Shown: positions 23,701-35,118 of the stretch, in pieces
Layout of the letters: each line of letters opens with the position of its first letter
Position numbering within the stretch: the stretch's first letter is position 1
Source of the DNA: Opisthorchis felineus
Taxonomy: Eukaryota; Platyhelminthes; Trematoda; Opisthorchiida; Opisthorchiidae
Direction: 5' to 3'
Length of the DNA stretch: 64,000 bases
Assembly: GCA_004794785.1 (NCBI GenBank)
Contig: SJOL01001962.1
Location: 916,829 to 980,828 of the forward strand
Program-made: the position numbers and the translations under genes
The notes under the pieces: model-generated
Database searches by the model: none
What the model saw: the letters and a program-made list of their open reading frames with translations, nothing else
What the model was told of the DNA's origin: nothing

Positions 23701-25989
23701 ATGCGGATTGGTCAGCCGTCAAGTGTGTTCAAGCCTGGGACCCCTTGTCTCAGAATCCAACTGATACTTCGTTTGCTTGCGCGTAGCCACCCAGAACAAA
23801 TTCGTGAGACGGCTTGAACTTTCACAGTTGCCCAGTTTCAACAAGCTGAACGAATCTTGACCGTATTCGGTTGATATTTTATGTTATTGCTATTACATTA
23901 TTGACAGGATGTTTGTTCCGCACGACCTGGTCAAGTAGTCACATCCTTCCATGAGAAAGTGATAGCAGTTACTGAGACAGGTCATGAAAGTCGGATAATT
24001 CCATGGTAACCCAAGAGGAATGAAATCCAAAAGTTTCACCAGAAGTGGTCTTTTTGAAGGCATCCAACACCACAGAAGGAAACAGAAGGTTCCGGTCGGT
24101 TTGGTAGAAGTGCTGAAAACTGTGAGAACGCTGGATCACTGAATAACAAAAAGTAGGGGGTCCATATGATTTAAGCAATCCCGGATGAAGGAAGCTCATA
24201 CAGTTAATTTCCCGCTTCATATGTCATTCTACCTACGATTCTGTTTACGCTCAGCAAGGCAGCAGCCTCTGGCTTATGATGTTTCGTGGATGTTGTCACA
24301 TTGCCCTAGATCATCGTCCCAGCCTCAGATATCAAAATGGTTGAACATTTCGGGAGACTCGATTTCAAAAATTTCAGTGTGTGGTGCGGTGTGCACAAAG
24401 ATCTGACGTGGGACCGCACTTTTTACGGAAGAGTGTGTACTCCGAATAGCATGAAACGATGCTAACTGAGGCTATCGTAACTCTATGTCTGTGTTCTCGG
24501 ACGTTTTATTGATGCGTTTTATCGTTCGACTTCTCCAGCGTGAGCTTCCTGAAAATTCGATTTGTTAGTATTCCCTATCCAAGCCTCCTAATATACACTC
24601 ACATCCGGAAAGGGGTAGGGCATATCCTACGATGAAATAACAAACGCTGTTTTCAGTAGCTTAGGATATGCAAGAGGTTCATTAGTCTTAATGAAATCAG
24701 TTAGTATATGTATCCACTAATGGAGTGAAATCATTCGACTAGCCTTCCACGACTGCACTTCCTCTGGCCGCGGAATCACCAAGGTTTCGTTTTAGCTACA
24801 ACCTCCGCAATGGATGAATCTCACTGCTACGACCTACTCGTACATAACTGGGTTTGAACTGTCACTGCTGGTTATTCTGGTCAGGTAATTGGGGCTCTAA
24901 GAGTAATGAGCTTCGACATCATTCACAGCAACCAAACAACGGTGTTTCTGGGTCGCGTGATTCTGAAAGCCAATAGACGATTAAAGGTTGATGGAAGTAG
25001 ACCGACGCAAGTGACTGTGGACACAATGACCTCATGTATTATTATGTATTAGCCGAGTGACTGCACCAGGTCTGCCAAAGTCAGTGAACAGTTTTCCATA
25101 ATTATTTTGAAGAGTAAGACCATTCCCACTAACATTTAGTTGTCTGTTTGTGCTTATCGTCACATGTTCATGCTCACTGCGATGGCCGCTCACGCACCGT
25201 TGGAGCATTCAGATGCCCTCCAGTTTTGTCAGTTTAATGGATTATCTATCAAAGCACCAAAAGTCTCCGTATTGTACATATGCCGCAACGGTGTCTTTCC
25301 AATTGAAGATACCACTAACTTACATTCTTTGAGCAAAATGGCTGTGATTCTAACGCCGGATGCCGGATAATGGGAAGCTGACAGAATTCCGGGGGTTACA
25401 ATGAAAACATTTACACAGAATATTGAGGTAGCCGACAGGAGAGGGTACCGTTATAACTAATATCCCTCTAACAGGAGAGCATTCTAGTTGCGTTCTTCCA
25501 GTGTCACGTGGATAGGGGAACAAAACAACGAGCCTTAGAAACTGCGCAGATGACTGTGGATCAAATGTGGTACGTCGAAGGGGCGCGATATACAATGAAT
25601 CGCTCGGATGTGCTTCAGGCAGTGGTCTTGGCATAATATGTGCAATGACAGTGCGCTTCGTTTATAGGTGACTACCTCGTTCTGACGGCTACCGACCAGC
25701 AACTACCAGGCGGAGATGACTACGGGTTCCTGACTGCTATTACAGCATAATATGTCAGTTCGTGCGTGACGAAAACCGTCAACCTGAAGCATTTTCCGGT
25801 TATGACAACGTCCTACATTCTGTGTGTGCTATGGACCTACTTGTCAAGTCGGACTCCTCTGTCTATACTGCGGTGTGTTAAAAAAGTTGCCATATCCTAC
25901 AATAAGAAAGGTATGAGCTCCGTGAAGATCACCTAGTCTCTCTAAACCGGGCTAACGTGAAGTAAAGTTTGTTGACATCCGTCTTACAG
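23701..25989. other. unassigned sequence
   Basis: No domain or repeat recognised. Confidence 0.4.
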
Positions 25990-26024
25990 GACTACACAAA
26001 ATGGGTAATTTTGAAGTGCATAAG
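25990..26024 (+). CDS. possible first coding exon (MGNFEVHK)
   Basis: A good acceptor (ACATCCGTCTTACAG) is followed by 11 nt, then ATG and 8 codons up to the consensus donor AAG/GTAAGT. The N-terminus MGN would fit an N-myristoylation signal. An acceptor this close before the start codon could be a cis 5'-UTR acceptor or a spliced-leader trans-splice site, a mechanism known in tapeworms. The rest of the gene was not found. A family 1 HHR repeat starts about 12 bp inside the intron. Confidence 0.35.
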
Positions 26025-26035
26025 GTAAGTACAAT

Positions 26036-26430
26036 TTGAACGAAACACACTCATCTACATTCCAGTTTGGTTTTGACGGGAGACTGTCCTGTAACCCAGC
26101 TGAAGCTTTTGTTTATTATGTTCTTAGGCAACTGAATGTGCTGTACCAGACCGCCTCATGTTTCATTTGGTGTGATATTCGAGAACTCGCGATACATTTT
26201 GTAGACGTAATACGCTACTCACAAAGTCGCTGAAAACTCTTCGACACGCCACAACCGGTTTCGCCCTTCTCGAGACTCATCAGGTAGGCGCAGTCCCTCG
26301 GTTTCCGTCCACTTCATGTTCTACTTGAACCGAAATTTCACGAAATCATGATGTTGCAAGGGATTTAGCTGGGTTTCGGATGAGTCTCCCGTCAAAACCG
26401 AACTCGCACGCAGATGAGTTTACAAGCCCA
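26036..26430 (-). mobile_element. family 1 HHR repeat, near-complete unit with inverted tail
   Basis: It starts ACACACTCATCTACATTCCA and runs through GAAGCTTTTGTTTATTATG, CAACTGAATGTGCTGTACCA and the HHR to TTCATGTTCTACTTGAACC. It then ends with an inverted copy of its first part (AGCTGGGTTTCGGATGAGTC, AGATGAGTTT). Confidence 0.65.
26249..26287 (-). ncRNA. hammerhead ribozyme motif, family 1, copy D
   Basis: Minus strand: CTGATGA and GAAA are both intact. Stem II is GTCT/GGGC with wobbles. The cleavage triplet is GTT rather than GTC, which is permitted by the NUH rule but usually slow. Stem I pairs over 4 bp. Confidence 0.65.
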
Positions 26431-26819
26431 ACCTCCGTTCTAGCTAAAGTGTGCGGCATTCTATTTTTACATATTCTCATCCCGTCATTATAATATTACT
26501 TTATATAACATACGTGGTTTACATGACTAGATTTAAGGAAACTCTGCTTCTTTGACAATAAGTAACTCATCGTGACAAATATATGTTCGCTGGAACGCTA
26601 CTGATTTTCGGTATCCATGATGGATAATGATGAAAAGAATGCTATTCAACGGTGACCTTCTAATTTTGAATTAGCACGCCGAGAATAAACTTTGCATTCG
26701 CGTTTGCACAAAGCATGTTTGTCCGCCTGATTTTATGCCCACTGGTTTCCCTATATTGCGGCGGAATGCCTGTAGGTGGCGGCAGATGAGCGCATTTCAC
26801 TAATTTCGCGCGATTTTCT
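26431..26819. other. unassigned spacer between opposed HHR repeats
   Basis: No gene recognised. Confidence 0.4.
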
Positions 26820-26950
26820 TTCAGGCAGAACATAAAGTTGACGGAAACTCAGGAATTGCGCCTACCTAATGAGCCCCAAGGAGAGCGAAACCGGTCGTAG
26901 GGTAATTAGGAGTTTTCAACAAACTTATGAGTAGCGTATTACTTCCATAT
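26820..26950 (+). repeat. family 1 repeat fragment, HHR part
   Basis: CATAAAGTTGACGGAAACTC, then the HHR, then TTTTCAACAAACTTATGAGT. It is opposed to the 26,036-26,430 copy. Confidence 0.65.
26861..26901 (+). ncRNA. hammerhead ribozyme motif, family 1, copy E (core mutated)
   Basis: Stem I pairs CCTAC with GTAGG, fully Watson-Crick over 5 bp. Stem II is weakened, GAAA and ACCGGT are intact, and the cleavage triplet is GTC at 26,894-26,896. The first core box is CTAATGA instead of CTGATGA, losing the invariant G, so activity is doubtful. Confidence 0.65.
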
Positions 26951-27289
26951 AATTACAATTTCCTTCAAAATCTACACACTACATTTGATAGAGACATGCA
27001 TACGGATAAACCCATCTCAAACTAACTCACTAGTGCATTGACCTTGACAAGTTAGACCCCGGGGCCATATCATAAGTGGTTGTTTGGTACCAGGATTGAT
27101 CATGATGATGAAGTCAGCTTGGAGAACGAAACATGATTTTGGCCATCATTGCAGAAGCATCCAATTTTTAGTAGATTAGGGTAGGAGAGCAGGCGCAAAT
27201 GATTTGTTCCACTTGGCCATAATCCAGACTTTGTTGAGAAGCACAAGACACACATAATATACCTACTCACTACGCTCCCACCACAACGC

Positions 27290-27530
27290 AACACAGATGC
27301 GACCAACCAGAATCCAAGTGCGATTATTGCCAATGACCAATCAGGTTAAAGCGCAAAAAACTGCTCTTTGTATACTATGTAAGCGCAAGCACGAAGAGAG
27401 GGACTACCCACCCAACAGCGCACTGAAGATGTCTCCTCGAATGGTGACGAAACGTTTGCAAATCAATTGCCAAGCTCGGCGAACAGATCAACAGCCACCT
27501 GATCAATTGCCACTCACTACGCTCCCTTCC
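27290..27530 (+). repeat. dispersed repeat family 2, sense copy
   Basis: CAATGACCAATCAGGTTAAA, a degraded TATATAA position, GCGCAAGCACGAAGAGAGGG, TGAAGATGTCTCCTC, GTGACGAAACGTTTGC, then TTGCCAAGCTCGGCGAACAG. The block from TGAAGATG to GAAACGTT has the spacing of a CTGANGA...GAAAC hammerhead, with GTC/GAC able to pair as stem II, but the first core box is imperfect. Confidence 0.6.
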
Positions 27531-27621
27531 TATGTGCAGGGTAGATGGGTGGCGACTGAATTGAGAGATATACTTTTATGCAACCACGTTTGTCGAATCC
27601 CCTTAGAAACGCATGTTTCTT

Positions 27622-27657
27622 GAACCGGTTTTCTATATCCTGCGTTATTCTCATCAG
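27622..27657 (-). ncRNA. hammerhead-like motif, third variant
   Basis: Minus strand: CTGATGA, a weak AT-rich stem II, then GAA followed by the palindrome AACCGGTT and C. Core order and spacing fit an HHR, but stem I does not pair next to the core, so this is a relic at best. Confidence 0.35.
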
Positions 27658-27672
27658 GGTATTCCTTGAGAA

Positions 27673-30419
27673 TAATTGTGATCGAACAGTACCCCGAGTA
27701 AATTATTTTTACAAAACCCTAAAATTACGGTTTCATCGAGACTTATTCGGCTCACCTCAGCTGTTGAACAGCGATATGTTTGCAGGGCTATCTCGGAGAT
27801 ATGCAATAGTTAAAAAACAATGTGTAGTGCCAATACGGTGCTAAAACCATTCGGCTAAGCACTATCACCATAATGATAATGGGGGTTGGCATAGAAATAG
27901 ACCAGATTCACTAGATTTGGTGCATACATTGTCCATTGTACCTAATAAGAACGCGCTCAGCTTTGTCGCGAATATGGACGTTTGGAGCTTGTAATTAAGG
28001 TTGAAAATTTTAGAATGCATAATATATTAGTCGAAAGCAAAATGGAGAGGTGAGAATCGAAGGTTGTTTCACGGGAATATCGTGAAAGAACTACCGCACT
28101 CCGCACTCCTATTTTGAATGCGATTTCCCGACAACGTCAACTACCTTACAAAATTCATCCCACAACATGTATCTGTTGGCTTGTATGGCATATAGCCTGG
28201 CCTTGAAACTGGATGGGATCTGCACAGACATCGCGTTGGGACTAGTGTACGAACTCGACACATCTTTCACACGGTTAAAAGACTGAGGGCAAATGTCGCG
28301 GATGGGCGATACAGATTGAGTGGAGACCTTCTAGCACGCTTAATAATAAGTGTGTTTGTGTTACATACTACAGTGGTTAGAGTTGAAGACCGTTTGATTC
28401 TCTCATAAAGTTTCGTCGGATGTATTTGGATGCGGACTATTTGCACTACGGTGAAATTACGCATTTGTTCGTACGTGCTTTCAGGCCGTTTGGAGATTCA
28501 AATGTAAAGAAATAAGCAAATAACTCTTAGTCTTAGCACCACTGAGTGGGGAAACCAAAATCAAGTGTCCACACTGACAGGTTAGTTAAAAACTCAGGGA
28601 ACCATGTGCTATACCAGAACTAACAAAAATAAAGTCTCACCTTAGACCAAAATTCAAAGATTATCTTCTTGCAGCACAGACATAAAGTAAACTTGGGGGA
28701 ACTGACCAGTCACAAATTTCGGTATGCTCAGTTCCGACTTTCTTATTAAACCGAGCTAATTTATTTCAGACATACCATTTACGAAGCACTGGCTGTCTAT
28801 CTGTTCATCCAGAGTTGCTGTATAGCACACTTTTGCAAGACAAGAATAACCGGTGTGAAACTAACACTGAATGTATATCCCAGTACCTGACTAAGCTCCT
28901 AAACTAGGGCGACCGGAGACATCAATCAGAGCATGCCATCGTCGATTGCACAATACTTGTTGAACGGGTGCCGTTACATCAAATCCTATTAAGTAACCTG
29001 AGCTCGGACTTGCTCGTACTCAGAGATTTCATTTTGGTCAATCAATAATGATCAAAATTATTCACATAGACTTTTCTTGGACATATTCTCCGCTTGTTGT
29101 GGAATGAAATTCCTCATCGACCGACCAGAAGTGTTTGTTTCCCTTCTATTCCTTCGATTGAACCGTCATTTTTGTAATGCGGCTGATGAGATGAAAGTGA
29201 ACTCTGCAATCAGTGCGTTTTTCACAGATTAGCCCATGCAGACTTGGCCGATTAGATGAACTAACACCTAAACAATCTAAACCCGTCTATTTGATCTCAA
29301 GTAGGCATTTCTAGTAGTCACACCGATACTTTTTCCATCGCTAGGCATAGAGTTTTGTTTCAACTTGGCCTTTGATGGCGGGATTAAAGCTGATTCAAGC
29401 AGAGCTTTGAATGCGAAAAAAATAATCTTATGCTCCATACAGCTTAATGCATCAGTTAAGTGGATGAAAACGGGGTGTTTAGCAACTTTATTGAGTGCAA
29501 GTCTATTGATACACAATCTTGAACATTCTATGGTTTGAAAAAAGCAAAGTGAAGAGGGGTTCCAAACTTTAGCGAAACATTTTGTGGATTTGATGTCACA
29601 GAGGAGAACATTTTTAATTGGCCTTGAGAATTTCCTAAGATGATGTTATCTTGTAATGATACTATCTATCATTCTAGCGCCCTAAACAATTTGTAAGCTA
29701 GTCACATGTACGGAAGAAGTCTATGTGTGGCGAGCATTGCAAAAACGTTTTGCTGTCACGGTTAGACCGTTTACCTAATAACCGCCTGGTAGGTCCACAA
29801 AAAGAGCATCTGTTTTGTAAGTTTAGAAATCAGGGAAGCCCTTAACTAACCGTTGTATATTACTATAAATAAATACAATGGATAAGTTCTGGTATGTACA
29901 TGTACATACGACACGTGGCATTTCACTAGAACTTGAAGGACTTGACGGGGAAATGCTACTACTCTGATGCAAAGGAAACAAAGGCTGTCGCTAATTGTCG
30001 TGTCAGCATACTCAGACCGGGTAGTAGCCTCTGAAGGTCTTGTGCATTTGTCGACTTGAAATTACTTCATCCTCCGTGATTGGCATGTGGCAGCACATTC
30101 GACCATGTGCATACCGTCCAGCCGTTTAACCAGTATCGACCATATACAGGCCGTAACAAGTGTACACCATCACCCAGCTTCTCAAACACAACGTCTATGA
30201 CATGCATTCGGTAACCTTTAAATCTGGACCTAATGTAGTCACCTGCAGAAATACAGTCTCGAAAATTCCAGGCGCAATTATTCTGATGAGTCCACACCAG
30301 TTCCTCCTCCGTTAGGGCCTATCAGTAATGCATAGCTTTGCCCGTGTAAGGGTTTGATCTCCAGCTATCCGACAAGCGGAGCGAGAGTGTCACCAATAAT
30401 TCACCAGAGCACATTTTCG
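27673..30419. other. unassigned sequence
   Basis: No domain recognised. The frame at 29,277-29,516 (minus) is the longest and is not supported by splice sites. Confidence 0.4.
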
Positions 30420-30560
30420 CGCTTGAGCGGTATGACTGGGACGCTCGACACCTCGAAGTATATATGGATCAGTAACAGTCTCGATTGTGTCGATCGACTG
30501 ATCCTCCTGTTAGGACTACCTAGTGAGGTAGCCCCACTTACGCTTGAAACCCGTTGGGCA
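30420..30560 (+). repeat. possible diverged single arm of the 7.2-kb fold-back
   Basis: CTTGAGCGGTATGAC, CCTCGAAGTAT, GATCAGTAACA, GTCGATCGACTGA and GGACTACCTAGTGAGGTA occur in the same order as in the fold-back arm and loop. Identity is low, and the match was judged by eye. Confidence 0.35.
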
Positions 30561-30636
<76 letters not shown>

Positions 30637-30656
30637 GCCTATATATATATATATAT
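30561..30656. repeat. (ATCT)n followed by (AT)n microsatellite
   Basis: About 19 copies of ATCT up to 30,636, an interruption (GCCT), then about eight AT units. Confidence 0.95.
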
Positions 30657-31084
30657 GACCTGAATGGACCTAACTAATGTCTTGTGAAGGTTATGGCAGT
30701 TGTTTACATGTACATCTTTTGCTGTGCCAGCACAAACGACTGAACGAACACCGACAGATTCCGAACGAATAATTTGTTTATGAAGAAACCTGGTACATCG
30801 AAAAACGAATGCGTTTTCTATGGATGACAGTTGTAAGGAGATATCGCATGGTACACGCCGTTCATTGCCTTTCTCAAGAGTCACAAACTATCTACAATGC
30901 GTGTACTCCCTGTTCAATACCTGGATTTTGCATCTCCCTATTGTATTCCTCAGCAGTGGTCTAAAAGATCAATCGGACTTTCAGTAAAATGTTCAGGAAT
31001 TGTGGTTTATATTTGCTCTGCACATGTCCAGTACTTTTTTCCTTGTTTCAGTTTAATTCTTGATTTACAAAATCACAAACTAGT
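30657..31084. other. unassigned sequence; possible 5' flank or UTR
   Basis: Ends with a pyrimidine-rich acceptor (TTTTTTCCTTGTTTCAG, about 31,050) upstream of the next start codon. Confidence 0.35.
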
Positions 31085-32006
31085 ATGGACGGAGCAGCGT
31101 CTCCTCTTCCCACCAAAGAACTATCTCGAATATGGTCATCGCCTCATGACGGTAGTCGGATTGTGCTCCTTCTAATGTATCAAGCAAGAACTCGAAGGTG
31201 ATCTCAGTTTTTTAAAACTTGAGTTTCAGGACACTAACTATGGCTCTTATTTTTGGCATCTATCCACCATCCTTTCCATGAAAAGAGTGTGAAAACAAGT
31301 CATACCTGTCCCAAAAAAGTTTTTGGTTACTATGTTCGCTTGTTCGCTTGATTTTATTCACAAGTTATCATGAACTGAAGCTCCGTCAACAAACATATGT
31401 ACTGGGTTTGTGCCTGAGCTCCACCGCTTTACATTGTAACAGATTTCAGTCTCTTTGAAACAGCTCTCTCATTTTCTGTCATTACTGAACGTTTTCAACT
31501 CATTTTTGTTGCGCCTCTTGTTACGCCGACTTTTCCTTGGTAGCCACCATCATGTACCCAAATTAGGTCCCTTCCGTTTCGTCGGACTCCTAAGTGAGTG
31601 TGCGCTATAATGTGTTGTGGCAACAACCTTGGTACTGCCCATGGGTTTCTTGAAGATCGTGTATTTCTATTCCGTTTTTAGCCAGCAGCTGCATTTGGGC
31701 GCTGACAAGCCTGAGTCAACCAATAAGATAACCAACGCAAAAGAAGAGGTAATGCCAATTTTATTTCACCTTGCTGAAGCAGAGTTACACGTCAGATGAA
31801 GTTGGCGGTAAAGCTGTGCTGTCATGCAGTGTTCAGTTAGCCTTGACTACTGTGAACCGCGATGCTGCGTAACAGAATCTTCCATATCGCCTTCGGTCAT
31901 ACTGACACTTTTTCGGTGTACGCTACGCACACTTCAAATGAGCTCTATCCGTTTAACATGTTTATTGGTACCAGAAAGTGAAATTGCGGCTGTAACTACT
32001 CCCTAG
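31085..32006 (+). CDS. candidate three-exon gene, unidentified small protein
   Basis: Exon 1, 31,085-31,197: ATG and 37 codons plus AG, donor GTGATC. Exon 2, 31,682-31,748: strong acceptor TTCCGTTTTTAG; its first base completes AG+C as Ser, followed by 22 codons, donor GTAATG. Exon 3, 31,830-32,006: acceptor GTCATGCAG, phase 0, runs to TAG. The phases match at both joins and the product would be about 118 residues. Exons 1 and 2 look like ordinary hydrophilic protein (TKELSRIWSSPHDG; HLGADKPESTNK). Exon 3 is Cys- and Ser-rich. No family recognised. Exon 3 is the least certain, and the donors are not optimal. Confidence 0.35.
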
Positions 32007-32720
32007 CTTGGATTGTCTTTAAACCCCGCCAGTTCCAAGCACAACATCCCTATTGTGTGTTGACCCATGAGTTAGACGTATGCTAACAACCGGTACTCGG
32101 CAAGCTTACTGAATTAGAGGGGAGACCAGGCTTCGCGAAGGATACATGGGAATAAGCATCTGTCGAACGAGATATTGCGAAACCCAGAAGGAAGAAATCT
32201 AACGTCAAGATGTAAATTATCAGTGGGAAAAGATGTAAACATTTTGTGAGAATTTAGTACTTGAACGGGATTTATTTTCAAGAGACTTTTTTGGCGTCTT
32301 GTATATGAAGATAAAGTTAATAGATTCTGAGCACCCAAGAAAATTTCGTAACTAAACTAATTCCGTAACTAAACACGCGAAAATAGGCCAGTATTTCCAA
32401 GTTTAGGGACGCTGAAAGTGGACGACTTCAAACTAACGCCACAGTCCTGGAAATGGCACATTTTTGTATAAAGACACCGAAAAGACAACGTGGACTGACG
32501 AAGTGTCCTAGAAATAAAGTTGCAACATAGTTCAAACTGAGTTTGTATTAATCAAAATGGTTCAGAGTTTGAAGTAGGTAATGAAGCCTTCGTTTTGTGC
32601 TGTTGTTTCCTCAACAGAAATATACCAAGAAATCAGTGATAAAATTTCCCGTCAGCCACACTCTGCTGCACCCCGTACTCCAAGGCAGCCCATCACAGGA
32701 TAGACCATATAACCCTTTAC
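32007..32720. other. unassigned sequence
   Basis: Nothing recognised. Confidence 0.4.
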
Positions 32721-32800
32721 CCCGAAGCGTCCCATTCTTGGTTTTTTCTAAAGATTCGGTAGGTGCATCCTCGGCACTTGAATTCATCATAACGTGATCA
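32721..32800 (-). CDS. possible exon, unidentified protein
   Basis: Minus strand: acceptor GGTAGGCAG, 80 nt with one frame of acidic, Ser-rich peptide (NSSAEDAPTESLEKTKNGT), donor GTAAAG. It could be a downstream exon of the minus-strand gene suggested by 33,412-33,570, but the phases do not join directly (phase 0 end against an exon needing two bases). Confidence 0.2.
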
Positions 32801-33411
32801 CTGCCTACCACCCAGTTATTTTCCAAAAAAGACGAAGGGAGAAGCTATTACAAGGGTAAACGCATTCCCTGACATAAAAATAACAGATAACTTTCGCATT
32901 TCCCTTTAATCGAGTTGTGCGCCTAACTCGGGAAAATACGAATATATAGTTGTTAAGGTCTACATACATACTTTCGAGTGAGCCATGTTTTGCACCGGAA
33001 AATGTGGCATTTCTCAGATACGAGAAATTCCTTGTCGGATTTTAAGAGGCTGGCTACCGAAAGGGACGTTGTGAAATAGCCCGTAGGCACCGTGGTTAAC
33101 AGTGTCCCCCATCCATACTTATTAGATTAATTTACAGCCGAAAGTGCTCAAACGAATTCTTGCATCGTCCACGCTTTCTACAAAGCTTGACATTTTTGAA
33201 GTTTGCAATTTGCTGATATGTAAGAATCCATCACACTTCTCCTAATCGATCCTTATTTCATATTAACCGTACCAAGATAACTAGTACCACCTTATGCTGA
33301 CACAGTTATGGATACAAAGCGTCCTAGTATATTTTTGTTTATCCGTGTTTCATACACTGCAACCACAAGCTAAGAAAGACTTCTGTGCTGCTTAGAATTT
33401 TCCACACTTAC
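32801..33411. other. unassigned, probably intron
   Basis: No feature recognised. Confidence 0.35.
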
Positions 33412-33570
33412 TTCACGGGACGTCGGTAGATCCACATAAACGGATTCTGTCCACTGAGCAGCTGAAATAGACTGCCAAGTATACCGGTTGTTCGCCTTTT
33501 CCGCCGCTGAGTCCAAAGCATCGGGCTGTGGCCACGTCTCCGTGTTTGGATAATGGACACTGGCACTGTA
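33412..33570 (-). CDS. candidate internal exon, unidentified protein
   Basis: On the minus strand the acceptor CGCCTATGTCAG leads into exactly 53 codons ending GAA before the consensus donor GTAAGT. The peptide (SASVHYPNTETWPQPDALDS, then AAEKANNRYTWQSISAAQW, then TESVYVDLPTSRE) has the look of a globular protein segment. The frame is also open upstream to a Met, so it could be longer. No family recognised. It probably belongs to the same minus-strand gene as 34,283-34,410. Confidence 0.45.
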
Positions 33571-34282
33571 CTGACATAGGCGATGGTCCAGCATTACGGT
33601 AGTAAAAATTGAATCTATTACATTGAAGCTATGTACACGAATTTCAGGCGGCATTTTGTCATGTTTCATACACACAGGCACACACGTTCGTATGCACATA
33701 CACGCTAGTACAGATGAACACGCGCGCGAGCACGCTTGCGTTCATCACTTCTCATACACTTAATGTCAAAACACTATTCAGCGTGTCATTTACTGTGATG
33801 CAGCGAGCGGTCTAGCTCTATCGATTGTCCGTGCAAGTAGCCGAATGCGACCAAAACACAGAGGACATCTAACCGCACGCGCGTGAACCCAGATGTACAC
33901 CCATGCACAAACCTACTAATAATGTGGCTAGTAAACACTACGTATGTGTGTGTGGTGTTTTGGAATATAGGCACGTGAGCTTGTGGTTTACCGAAGTCGT
34001 CTGTACTTCCGTGCCAGTAGCTTGTATTACTTTGAGGCTGGTACCGAATCCATTGGCTGCGTGTACATGATGAGGCAAGCAATCAACTCATGCTGAGGAT
34101 GCTTGCGTTGTCGTAAAGCGTATGCAAAAAAATTCCTGGAGCTGCCTTCTATATTAAACATCATTTGGCAAATTTCAAAGCATGGTATGTCAAATACGCA
34201 GAGCAGGTGCACCAGAAACAAAAGTATTTTATTACTGACTAGTGCAATGTGCCATGGACTACTGGAAGGTCTCAGAGCATAC
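33571..34282. other. probable intron of the minus-strand gene
   Basis: Contains short CA/TG-rich stretches (33,670-33,735). A missing exon that changes phase from 2 to 0 would be expected here; a piece near 34,027-34,140 (minus) is open but its borders are unclear. Confidence 0.35.
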
Positions 34283-34410
34283 CGGACTGAGTTAATTTTG
34301 CACATAATCCACACGAATAAGTTAAAGTCCAGGTTTGGTTCAGCACGGTCGAGATATTCCATGCTCAACTCTTCACGTGCTCCATCCACTTGAAAGTTCT
34401 GTGGAAGTTC
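34283..34410 (-). CDS. candidate exon, unidentified protein
   Basis: Minus strand: acceptor AAATAGCAG, then 42 codons plus 2 nt, donor GTATGC. The peptide includes NFQVDGAREELSMEYLDRAE and PNLDFNLFVWIMCKINSV, which looks like structured protein. The frame continues open past the donor to 34,027, so the donor is not proven. No family recognised. Confidence 0.4.
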
Positions 34411-34830
34411 CTGCTATTTAAAACAGAAACAAACACTCACGATTACACAGATGGAAATGGAACAAAGAACCATTATACACTGGAATATGTGGTACTAATT
34501 GGTGAGAGGCCATGCGATTAAAATATAAGAATAGAATTTCCATGGACTTCTTGACAAGGATAGTTTATACATATGGACATGCACGGTATTCCCTAACGCA
34601 ACCTTCACAATTCTTAGGGGTATTTTCACATCCGGATTACAGCCACATTTTGCATTTCCCGTAAGCTAGTTTACTTGGCAAGTTTTCTCTAATAGTTCAT
34701 ACTAGTCTGAGAAACGGGAAAATAGTAGGACATATCCACTTTGGAGCGACCATTTGGTTAAGATACCCATGTTGAGATTGATCCGTAAAAAGTGTTAACC
34801 ATGGGTCATCCATATTCCTTTAACTCTCAG
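34411..34830. other. region between divergent candidate genes
   Basis: Lies between minus-strand exons (to the left) and plus-strand exons (to the right). No promoter motif identified. Confidence 0.3.
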
Positions 34831-35004
34831 TTACCACTCCTTTGCCCATTTGCTTGACCGAATACCATTTGAATGCCTAATCTATGATAATCCTGGGTTG
34901 AAAGTGTTGCACAAAGACCAACTTGTTAGCTGCAAGAGGGACGCAGAGACCAAAGTGTGCGAAAGTGGAAGTCACTCGATCCATCAACTGCAAGACGAAC
35001 TACT
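34831..35004 (+). CDS. candidate exon, coiled-coil protein (exon a)
   Basis: Acceptor TTTAACTCTCAG. One base completes a codon, followed by 57 codons plus 2 nt (CT) and a consensus donor GTGAGT. The peptide (HSFAHLLDRIPFECLIYDNP, then GLKVLHKDQLVSCKRDAETK) ends in a heptad-like stretch (IHQLQDEL) that continues into the next exon. No family recognised. Confidence 0.5.
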
Positions 35005-35054
35005 GTGAGTAGCCCGTAACACAAGACTTGAATCGTTCAGTTTTTCTCGTTCAG

Positions 35055-35097
35055 TCAGCTCAAGCAAACTGAAAAGTTCCATAACAGAATAAAAAAG
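35055..35097 (+). CDS. candidate exon, coiled-coil protein (exon b)
   Basis: Acceptor TTTTTCTCGTTCAG. The first base T completes CT+T as Leu, followed by 14 codons (QLKQTEKFHNRIKK) and the donor GTAAGT. The join gives DELLQLKQTEKF, an uninterrupted coiled-coil pattern across a 50-bp intron, which supports both exons. The exon ends in phase 0. Confidence 0.5.
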
Positions 35098-35118
35098 GTA
35101 AGTTGACCCATTTTACAG

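Noticed and set aside
29180..29215. CTGATGAG on the plus strand
   Set aside because: No stem II or GAAA box follows; chance occurrence.
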